Origin: Saprospiraceae bacterium | Lineage (GTDB): Bacteria > Bacteroidota > Bacteroidia > Chitinophagales > Saprospiraceae | Direction of reading: 5' to 3' | Assembly: GCA_029262975.1 (NCBI GenBank) | Contig: JAJCYJ010000158.1 | Coordinates: 1 to 5,671 of the forward strand | Length of the DNA stretch: 5,671 nucleotides | Part shown: positions 1 to 4,732 of the stretch, in pieces | Layout of the letters: every line of letters starts with the position of its first letter | How positions within the stretch are numbered: the first letter of the stretch is position 1 | Position numbers and translations under genes: made by a program | Notes under the pieces: generated by a model | The model's database searches: none | Told to the model about the DNA's origin: nothing | What the model saw: only the letters and a program-made list of their open reading frames with translations

Positions 1-81
1 CGGCAGGCAGGAAAGCCCACTTGCTCAAATGTATTTTTAATATTCTTTTACAAGAATTTTAAAACCGAGATCAATTTTCTA

Positions 82-178
82 AATCGGGTCCAAGCCGCCC
101 CACCCACTTTGTGGTTCCTTCTTTTGATGACTTTGTCATCATTCGCCTGTGGGGCGAAATCAATCAGTCATCCCGATT
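82..178. repeat. Nested inverted repeat, cloverleaf-like fold
   Basis: Seen directly: an outer stem AATCGGG (82-88) / CCCGATT (172-178) encloses a second stem CGCCCCAC (96-103) / GTGGGGCG (149-156). That stem encloses two hairpins, CCAC-TTT-GTGG (104-114) and TGATGAC-TTT-GTCATCA (125-141). A competing local hairpin TTCGCC (142-147) / GGCGAA (153-158) uses bases of the second stem, so two folds are mutually exclusive. All stems listed are perfect. Function is unknown: it could be a small non-autonomous repeat element, a structured RNA, or a transcript end for a gene beyond the left edge. There is no transposase, and I saw no flanking target duplication. Confidence 0.5.
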
Positions 179-208
179 CTTAACATGAGTGAGCGATTTA
201 CGTAGTAA

Positions 209-230
209 TCAATACCCACAGGGGTATTGA
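209..230. repeat. 9-bp perfect hairpin
   Basis: TCAATACCC (209-217) and GGGTATTGA (222-230) form a perfect 9-bp stem with the four-base loop ACAG. No T run follows on the plus strand, and the minus-strand side lacks one too, so it is not a standard intrinsic terminator. It lies 30 bases right of the nested inverted repeat and may belong to the same element. Confidence 0.55.
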
Positions 231-473
231 AGCGAGTGAACCATTCATGGGTGTTTAGCTTTCATGATCTCTATACTGGAGAGCAAGACATACCAGAGAG
301 AATTCTACATCTGTATCTTTTTGACCTCTAATTTTGAATAATTGATGCCAAAATCAATCGGCTGTCTAATTACGGCTCTTAGTTTTTTGAAGTGGGGTCC
401 ACTGTCAAATCTTGGTTGATGCAGGCATTTGTTGCCCTACAGATAATTGCTACATATCACTCCTCGTCAAGAC

Positions 474-812
474 TTATTCTTCCTTTGCTACATTTTTAGC
501 AATCGTATAATAAATCAATAGACCTACCCCACCTGAACCAAATAACATAGGAATTGTGACAAAAGGACCGTCATGGTTACCATTAATGTCAAAATAAGAG
601 CCTAATCCTGCTCCTACCCCAAGACAGACCAGGATTAAACCCCATTTCAAGGCACCCATATATTGTGGATCTGAACCACCTTTAAAAAGACCTGCATCTC
701 TTCCAGAATCGATTAGAGCCATTCTTTCTTTATGTCTCGAATTAAGGAAGGTGTATAAAATGAATGCAAAAAACCCAAAAATGATCGGTATGATAAAAGC
801 TTCTGATCCCAT
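474..812 (-). CDS. Small DUF6249-type membrane protein
   Basis: A 112-residue protein with three predicted membrane segments, at about residues 5-23, 53-73 and 85-104. Between the first two lies a short charged loop with the signature RHKERMALIDSG (26-37), then a Gly/Asp-rich stretch ending near PQYMGALKWG. This signature and layout are what I associate with the DUF6249 family of Bacteroidota, often found beside ECF sigma factors. Its molecular role is not known. The gene is transcribed away from the sigma factor gene at 938, and the 125-base gap between them holds two outward-facing ECF-type promoters. One of these would place a transcript start about 25 bases before this ATG. I infer that it belongs to that sigma factor's regulon, perhaps in envelope stress. 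The family assignment is from memory of the motif. That the frame is real is well supported by its hydrophobic pattern and the promoter. Confidence 0.8.
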   Translation of the reverse strand: MGSEAFIIPIIFGFFAFILYTFLNSRHKERMALIDSGRDAGLFKGGSDPQYMGALKWGLILVCLGVGAGLGSYFDINGNHDGPFVTIPMLFGSGGVGLLIYYTIAKNVAKEE

Positions 813-844
813 AATCTTAGTTTGTTTTGTTATTTGATCACTTT

Positions 845-871
845 GACGAAAGGAAATTCAGATCGGTTACA
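845..871 (-). promoter_or_regulatory. ECF-type promoter for the 474-812 gene
   Basis: Read on the minus strand: TGTAACC (871 to 865), 16 bases, then CGTC (848 to 845). This matches the general ECF promoter plan, with AAC in the -35 element, CGT in the -10 element and 17 bases from AAC to CGT. It is the same motif at the same spacing as the plus-strand promoter at 893-919. Transcription would start near 838, leaving an untranslated leader of roughly 25 bases before the ATG at 812. Assignment to the neighbouring sigma factor is inferred from the shared motif. Confidence 0.65.
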
Positions 872-892
872 GAAATCTGTATTTTTAAAAGT

Positions 893-919
893 TGTAACCA
901 CATTTTAAGAGTTGTCGTC
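893..919 (+). promoter_or_regulatory. ECF-type autoregulatory promoter of the sigma gene
   Basis: TGTAACC (893-899), 16 bases, then CGTC (916-919). The AAC/CGT core and 17-base separation fit the usual ECF promoter. A transcript would start near 926, just ahead of the AGGAG ribosome binding site and the ATG at 938. With the minus-strand copy at 865-871 it forms an inverted repeat GGTTACA/TGTAACC with 21 bases between the arms. The two -35 elements are close enough that polymerases binding in both directions would probably interfere. Autoregulation is typical of ECF operons. Here it is inferred from the motif alone. Confidence 0.65.
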
Positions 920-926
920 TTATAGC

Positions 927-931
927 AGGAG
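927..931 (+). promoter_or_regulatory. Shine-Dalgarno that sets the sigma gene start
   Basis: AGGAG ends six bases before the ATG at 938. The in-frame TTG at 932 directly abuts the AGGAG and has no room for it, so ATG 938 is the better start. A clear Shine-Dalgarno is unusual in this window; the other genes lack one. Confidence 0.6.
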
Positions 932-937
932 TTGCCT

Positions 938-1483
938 ATGCGCACAGAAAAAGACATTATTGATCAACTTAAACTAGGTCATCACGATGCCCTTGCCAAA
1001 CTTATGTCCAAATATCAGAATTATGTCTATTCTGTATTGAAAGCTATGCTGTTCGATTATGAAGCAGAGGAGGCAACACAGGATACCTTTATTAAGATAT
1101 TTAAATACATTGGACAATATAATGAACAATCAAAACTGTCTACCTGGATATACAGCATTACGTATCGTACAGGACTTGACTATATTAAGAAAAGAAGAAT
1201 TCATCAACCGATAGAGTTTGCTTTGCATAGTTTGACAGATAACAATGAGTCAAAATATCACGAACGCGCAGACATGAAAAAATGGATAGATAGAGAAATT
1301 GGAAAACTGAAGCCTGAAGAAGCGGCTTTAATCAGGCTTTACTATTTAAATGAATACAGTATACAGGAAGTTGCAGATATTACAGGATTGGGCATTTCGA
1401 ATATTAAAGTAAAATTGTATCGAATCCGAAATACTATGAAGCAGCGCATGTCTCATTTAAATCTATCAGATCTCCTGAGTTAA
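938..1483 (+). CDS. ECF RNA polymerase sigma factor
   Basis: A 181-residue sigma-70 family protein of the extracytoplasmic-function class, of usual length, with only the sigma-2 and sigma-4 domains. Sigma-2 spans about residues 18-88. It contains EEATQDTFIKIFKYI (44-58), the core-polymerase and -10 recognition segment, and LSTWIYSITYRTGLDYIKKRR (67-87) leading to the basic end of region 2.4. A polar linker (90-118) follows. Sigma-4 spans about 120-172, with a helix-turn-helix around SIQEVADITGLGISNIKVKLYRIR that would read the -35 element. The start is chosen at ATG 938 because AGGAG lies six bases upstream. The gene after it, three bases beyond the stop, encodes a probable membrane anti-sigma protein. 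The shared ECF-type motif upstream suggests that it activates its own operon and the divergent 474-812 gene. The inducing signal is unknown. Confidence 0.93.
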   Translation: MRTEKDIIDQLKLGHHDALAKLMSKYQNYVYSVLKAMLFDYEAEEATQDTFIKIFKYIGQYNEQSKLSTWIYSITYRTGLDYIKKRRIHQPIEFALHSLTDNNESKYHERADMKKWIDREIGKLKPEEAALIRLYYLNEYSIQEVADITGLGISNIKVKLYRIRNTMKQRMSHLNLSDLLS

Positions 1484-1486
1484 AAT

Positions 1487-1999
1487 ATGATTATGGACAA
1501 ACAAGAAGCACTTATTTGGAAATATTTGGATCGGGACTGTTCGGATAAAGAAGTATCCAGAATAGAACAATTGCTAGAGACGGACTTTGAATTCCAGAGC
1601 AAATTAGAGGATGCCAAAATAATTCATGCACATTTGAATGCAACAGCACTTGAATCGGTACCACGGGATCTTACAGCACAAGTATTACAACAAATAACTG
1701 TTATAGCCAAGGCGAAAAAATATGAGAATATTAATGCAAAACCATTAGTTATATTTCTCACATTTATTACATTATACTTAATTATAAATGTGGTTGGAAC
1801 TGATCTTTCCAATTTGCAATTCAATAAAGTTTATAATTGGAATATCCTCAATTATTTGCCTCAGCTATCTATTCCATCATTTGGAGAACAAGGTACTTAT
1901 ATCGCTGTATCATTTCTGATTGTTCCTGTCCTCTACATTTTAGATCAACTTTTACAAAAAAGGGGATTTTCTAAACACAGATTCTTAATGGTATATTAA
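1487..1999 (+). CDS. Probable membrane anti-sigma factor, no zinc motif
   Basis: A 170-residue protein starting three bases after the sigma factor stop, so co-transcribed and probably translationally coupled. The N-terminal 80 residues are soluble and helical. They begin with IWKYLDRDCSDKEVSRIEQLL (10-30) and a run typical of Bacteroidota anti-sigma proteins, where the pattern is W-x-Y-[LI]-D-x-x-C/S, then S-x-x-E and I-E-x-L-[LI]. There is no HxxxCxxC zinc-binding motif; Cys18 is the only cysteine. Two membrane segments follow, at about 86-104 and 137-155, with a roughly 30-residue loop between them on the far side of the inner membrane, so both ends should be cytoplasmic. The likely role is to hold the preceding sigma factor at the membrane until a signal arrives. 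That role rests on position and layout, not on a strong motif. A second in-frame ATG at 1493 is an alternative start. There is no Shine-Dalgarno. Confidence 0.75.
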   Translation: MIMDKQEALIWKYLDRDCSDKEVSRIEQLLETDFEFQSKLEDAKIIHAHLNATALESVPRDLTAQVLQQITVIAKAKKYENINAKPLVIFLTFITLYLIINVVGTDLSNLQFNKVYNWNILNYLPQLSIPSFGEQGTYIAVSFLIVPVLYILDQLLQKRGFSKHRFLMVY

Positions 2000-2128
2000 T
2001 TTGGTTCTTCGCCCTTTCTATCTAACTGCTCATCACGTTAGCTCATTTTTAATACACCCGTGGATGTCTTGAGTTTATAGTGGGTGAACCAACCTTCATA
2101 ATAGCTCTTAACATTTGTTCATTTTTTT

Positions 2129-2347
2129 TTCATTCGCCAAATGAAGGAGCGTTCTTCAACATTGTTGAAGTCAGAGTGCCAGAGCACTCTGAAGCAACTG
2201 AACCCGTCAGGGCGACGAGCCATACTTGAAATTCCTTTTCTAATTTAGCTGCAAGCCTCTTCGAGGTTCCCACCAAAGGTCGGCAGGCGTTTAGCCAGAA
2301 GTCCCCCAGACTTCTGATCACCCCAAGGGAGTGATTGTGCTTCACTC
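2129..2347. repeat. Array of consecutive hairpins, GC-rich
   Basis: Five good stems lie head to tail: TTCATT/AATGAA (2129-2134, 2140-2145), CTTCAAC/GTTGAAG (2154-2160, 2164-2170), TCAGAGTGC/GCACTCTGA with loop CAGA (2171-2179, 2184-2192), CAGAAGTC/GACTTCTG (2296-2303, 2309-2316) and GAGTGA/TCACTC (2329-2334, 2342-2347). Weaker ones sit at 2205-2217 and 2254-2268. The second and third stems abut with no base between them. GC is about 51% by hand count against about 32-36% on either side, which suggests DNA of different origin. A minus-strand frame of 71 codons (2130-2345) runs through the whole array. I do not call it a gene, because its residues show no domain and the gap sits at a convergent junction. 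It may be a chromosomal intergenic repeat element. Confidence 0.5.
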
Positions 2348-2447
2348 ATCCCAGCGCTTCTTTTGACTCTGTAAAACCTACGATTTCTCACTATTAAATT
2401 AGAAATGGTGAAATTTTAAAAGATACTTAAGGCTTTCGGACCCACGT

Positions 2448-2463
2448 AAAAAGACTAAGAGTC
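2448..2463 (-). terminator. Weak intrinsic terminator candidate for hemH
   Basis: On the minus strand, GACT-CTT-AGTC (2463 to 2453) is followed at once by TTTTT (2452 to 2448), about 20 bases past the hemH stop. The stem is only four base pairs, so this is a minimal candidate. Confidence 0.25.
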
Positions 2464-2483
2464 ATTAATTTCCCCTTTACGCT

Positions 2484-3491
2484 CTATGAAGTCTTAACAA
2501 TATCTGCAATAGCTTGTATCCACTTTGGGTCATCATTGAGACTTTCTACGAGATCTAATTGAACACCACCTGCATGGATAAAATCCTCTTTATATTCCAC
2601 TCCGATTTCAATAGTAGTCTCCAGACAATCTGCAACAAAAGCTGGAGAGAAACATAGAATTTTTTTATGCCCCTTTTCAAGTTGAGCTTCAAGCACCTTA
2701 TCTGTATAAGGTTGAATCCATTCTTCCGGTCCAAATCTTGACTGAAAACTAACGGTCATTTTTTCAGCTGGGATATCCAATTTCTTAGCTATCCCAAAGG
2801 CAGTAGCATGACATTGAGCTGAATAACAAAATTGATTTTCATTCTGAATTGCCTTGCAGCAAGTAGTATCGCATTTACAGAAGTTATTTTCTTTCCTCAG
2901 ATATCGTTTCGGTACACCATGAAAAGAAAAAACAAAATGATCATAAGACGGAATGTCATGTTTCCTGGCCTTTTCAGCATACAAATTAATTACAGATTGA
3001 TGATTATAATATGAATTGATAAACCTGACTGAAGGAATTAGTTCTTTTTTAGCTAAAACACGCATCACTTCTTCAAAAATAGACCCTGTTGTGGCCGAAG
3101 AATATTGTGGGAATAACGGGAAAATAATAATTTCTGATACCTGTTGATCGAGAAGATTTGTAATTGCGTTCTCAATTGATGGATTCTGATATCTCATAGC
3201 CAGGGCAACCAGGTAATCCTGTCCCAGGTATTTTTGTACACCTTTAGCTACACGCTCCCCATACACTTTTAACGGAGACCCTTCGTCCATCCAGAGTTGT
3301 TGATAGAGTTTAGAAACCCTTCTTGACCGGATCGGGACGACAATTCCTCTAAATAGTAAGTTTCGAAAAACCCATGGAATATCAATAACCCTTCGATCTG
3401 TAAGAAATTGATTCAGATATCTGCGCAATCCATTCCAGGTAGGCTCATCAGGGGTGCCCAGGTTTATTAGTAATAGTCCTTTTTTATTCAT
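2484..3491 (-). CDS. hemH: Ferrochelatase
   Basis: Inserts ferrous iron into protoporphyrin IX, the last step of protohaem synthesis. The 335-residue protein matches the family in length and order. It has KKGLLLINLGTPDEP at the N-terminus, the segment LWMDEGSPL (66-74), FPLFPQYSSATTGS (124-137), the catalytic-histidine motif FSFHGVPKRY (His191), then TVSFQSRFGPEEWIQPYT (246-263) and SPAFVADCLETTIEI (282-296) with the conserved acidic residue Glu291. Residues 205-227 hold six cysteines (205, 207, 211, 212, 222, 227), a cluster I associate with ferrochelatases that carry an internal [2Fe-2S] centre. I chose the ATG at 3491 because family members begin at MxKKGLLLxNLGTP and a promoter-like box lies at 3498-3505. 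A longer start at 3545 would add 18 residues that look unrelated. The gene is divergent from surE, and its 3' end faces the hairpin-rich gap. Confidence 0.95.
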   Translation of the reverse strand: MNKKGLLLINLGTPDEPTWNGLRRYLNQFLTDRRVIDIPWVFRNLLFRGIVVPIRSRRVSKLYQQLWMDEGSPLKVYGERVAKGVQKYLGQDYLVALAMRYQNPSIENAITNLLDQQVSEIIIFPLFPQYSSATTGSIFEEVMRVLAKKELIPSVRFINSYYNHQSVINLYAEKARKHDIPSYDHFVFSFHGVPKRYLRKENNFCKCDTTCCKAIQNENQFCYSAQCHATAFGIAKKLDIPAEKMTVSFQSRFGPEEWIQPYTDKVLEAQLEKGHKKILCFSPAFVADCLETTIEIGVEYKEDFIHAGGVQLDLVESLNDDPKWIQAIADIVKTS

Positions 3492-3497
3492 CGAGTG

Positions 3498-3530
3498 CAA
3501 AACTACAAGTACTTTAACGATAAATAACAA
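3498..3530 (-). promoter_or_regulatory. Bacteroidota-type promoter of hemH
   Basis: Read on the minus strand, TTG (3530 to 3528) is followed after 22 bases by TAGTTTTG (3505 to 3498), matching the Bacteroidota housekeeping form TTG-N17-23-TAnnTTTG. The expected transcript start is close to the ATG at 3491, so the message would have almost no leader. The box lies inside the alternative longer reading frame and so argues against the start at 3545. Such boxes arise by chance in AT-rich DNA. Confidence 0.45.
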
Positions 3531-3569
3531 GGAGTGTTCGGACATGTATAGAAAGGATAATAGAAATCA

Positions 3570-3577
3570 TACCTTTG
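3570..3577 (+). promoter_or_regulatory. Candidate -7 box of the surE operon
   Basis: TACCTTTG matches TAnnTTTG and sits 24 bases before the surE ATG, giving a leader of about 18 bases. I found no good TTG element at the right distance upstream, so this is half a promoter at best. Confidence 0.35.
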
Positions 3578-3601
3578 CCCGTGAAAAAAGAATAAGACAC
3601 T

Positions 3602-4375
3602 ATGTCCAAGCCCTTGATATTAGTCACTAATGACGATGGTATGATTGCCCCTGGCATTAAAGCTTTGGTAGAATTATCTTCAGAATTTGGCGAAGTTGTA
3701 GTGATAGCTCCTGACTCACCTCAGTCTGGTCAGGGCCATGCCATCACCATTACAGAGCCCCTCCGATTGAATCGCGTTGATGTTTTTGAAGGAATTACAG
3801 CATATGAATGTTCCGGGACTCCTGTAGACTGTGTTAAATTGGCAAAAAGTATTATCCTAAAAGGTCGAAATATCGATCTGTGTCTTTCCGGTATCAATCA
3901 TGGTTCTAATGCCTCTATTAATATCATCTACAGTGGAACCATGTCCGCTGCTATGGAAGCAAGTGTCGAGCGTATTCCAAGTATAGGCTTGTCCTTATTA
4001 GATTATTCTTTTGAGGCTGATTTTAGCGCTGCCAAACATTTTACCCGTAAAGTGATTCAATTCTTTTTAGCGCACGGATTTGGCGATGCTAAATTGCTCA
4101 ATGTGAATATTCCAAAATTATCTATTCATGAAATTAAAGGTGTCAAAGTTTGCAGGCAAGCCGAAGGTAACTGGACAGAGGATTTTGTAGAGTCTAAAGA
4201 TCCCAGAGGTGAATCATATTATTGGCTTACCGGTGATTTCGTACTGGAGTCAAACGACGAAGGCACAGACATATGGGCACTTAAAAATGGCTATGTGTCA
4301 GTTGTCCCTTCGATGCATGACCTCACGCATTATAAAGCGATGGACTCAATAAAAGAATTAGAAGATTTCATTTGA
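3602..4375 (+). CDS. surE: 5'/3'-nucleotidase SurE
   Basis: A cytoplasmic metal-dependent phosphatase of the SurE family, acting on nucleoside monophosphates and, in some members, short polyphosphate. It is 257 residues, normal for the family. The metal-binding signature is complete: ILVTNDDG (Asp11, Asp12), the serine in APDSPQSGQGHAIT (Ser42), and the asparagine of LSGINHGSN (Asn99). The family segments ECSGTPVDCVKLA (69-81) and IYSGTMSAAMEA (about 109-120) are also present. The end of the protein (about 195-257) is the usual C-terminal arm used for oligomer contacts. ATG 3602 gives the standard N-terminus. It has no Shine-Dalgarno, as is common in this phylum. The stop TGA shares its last base with the start of the next gene. 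The nearness of surE and lpxB is familiar in Bacteroidota genomes. Confidence 0.95.
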   Translation: MSKPLILVTNDDGMIAPGIKALVELSSEFGEVVVIAPDSPQSGQGHAITITEPLRLNRVDVFEGITAYECSGTPVDCVKLAKSIILKGRNIDLCLSGINHGSNASINIIYSGTMSAAMEASVERIPSIGLSLLDYSFEADFSAAKHFTRKVIQFFLAHGFGDAKLLNVNIPKLSIHEIKGVKVCRQAEGNWTEDFVESKDPRGESYYWLTGDFVLESNDEGTDIWALKNGYVSVVPSMHDLTHYKAMDSIKELEDFI

Positions 4376-4695
4376 TGTTTCATGTCAAAAAGAACAATGT
4401 TTACCTGGGGCTCATAATAGGCTTGTTTTTTCCGCTTTTTGGATTCAGCCTGGTCTATGGCATATTTGATTTAATGGTCTCATCAGGTATGATGGATGAA
4501 GCTGCAACCGGGCTACGAAGTCAAAGGATGAGAACCATGACGCTAATTGGTATTTGTACAAATATTTATTGGATTAGAAAATTAAATCAACCTTACACTG
4601 GACAGAGTTTGAGAGGTGTGGTTATAGGTACTATGCTCTTATCCCTTGGTTGGTTTATCTTGTATTATTCTGAATTATATGCCACTGATTATTGA
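4375..4695 (+). CDS. Small membrane protein between surE and lpxB
   Basis: A 106-residue protein of unknown function. It starts at ATG 4375, overlapping the surE stop by one base (TGATG), which suggests translational coupling. A TTG at 4372 is possible but worse. Predicted membrane segments lie at about residues 9-33, 53-67 (short and marginal) and 80-99. Between the first two is a polar stretch DEAATGLRSQRMR, and after the second a short basic loop IRKLNQPYTGQSLRG. There is no signal peptide cleavage site and no recognised domain. From memory, many Bacteroidota carry a short membrane protein at this position between surE and lpxB. I cannot confirm the sequence match here. Its place suggests a link to lipid A or envelope work, but that is inference. 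The next gene begins 37 bases after its stop. Confidence 0.75.
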   Translation: MFHVKKNNVYLGLIIGLFFPLFGFSLVYGIFDLMVSSGMMDEAATGLRSQRMRTMTLIGICTNIYWIRKLNQPYTGQSLRGVVIGTMLLSLGWFILYYSELYATDY

Positions 4696-4732
4696 CTTCT
4701 TCACTACGACGGCAAAATTAAAACTTGGTTAG

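Larger units (their letters stand above)
1..473. other. Non-coding stretch with palindromic structure
   Basis: No reading frame here resembles a protein I know. The part from about 90 to 260 is richer in GC (about 46% by hand count) than typical intergenic DNA in this window and holds the inverted repeats listed separately. Smaller palindromes follow: ATTGAT/ATCAAT (341-346 and 353-358), AGTGG/CCACT around 370-410, and GGCA/TGCC (424-427 and 433-436). None is followed by a T run on the strand that would end the 474-812 gene, so I call no terminator. The 3' end of a gene lying to the left cannot be excluded in the first 60 bases, but nothing supports one. Confidence 0.6.
2000..2483. other. Non-coding gap between convergent genes
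   Basis: This gap separates the 3' ends of the anti-sigma gene and hemH. The first part (2000-2130) is about 36% GC and contains CTAAC/GTTAG (2022-2026 and 2037-2041) followed by CTCATTTTT, and a T9 tract (2122-2130) preceded by TGAAC/GTTCA arms (2085-2089 and 2117-2121). Either could end the sigma operon transcript, but both stems are poor. The middle (2129-2347) is the hairpin array listed separately. The last part (2361-2480) is about 32% GC and holds the weak hemH terminator candidate. Confidence 0.6.

Noticed and set aside
82..178. tRNA, because of the cloverleaf-like fold
   Set aside because: There is no T-loop GTTC..., no D-loop pattern and no anticodon arm of the right geometry.
575..581. 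GGTTACC within the 474-812 gene as a further ECF -35 element
   Set aside because: No CGT/ACG partner at the required 17-base distance.
932..937. TTG start for the sigma factor
   Set aside because: It directly abuts the AGGAG ribosome binding site, whereas ATG 938 has normal spacing.
1624..1824. 66-codon minus-strand frame inside the anti-sigma gene
   Set aside because: Lies wholly within a better-supported gene, with no domain or promoter; a shadow frame.
2129..2347. CRISPR array
   Set aside because: The stems differ in sequence and there is no constant direct repeat with regular spacers.
1..2348. Octamers shared by the two palindromic regions (CATTCGCC at 140 and 2131, CGGCAGGC at 1 and 2281, GTGAACCA at 236 and 2084)
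   Set aside because: About two shared octamers are expected by chance between stretches of these lengths, so they do not show a common repeat family.
2832..3014. 60-codon plus-strand frame inside hemH
   Set aside because: Antisense to the conserved cysteine and histidine region of ferrochelatase; a shadow frame.
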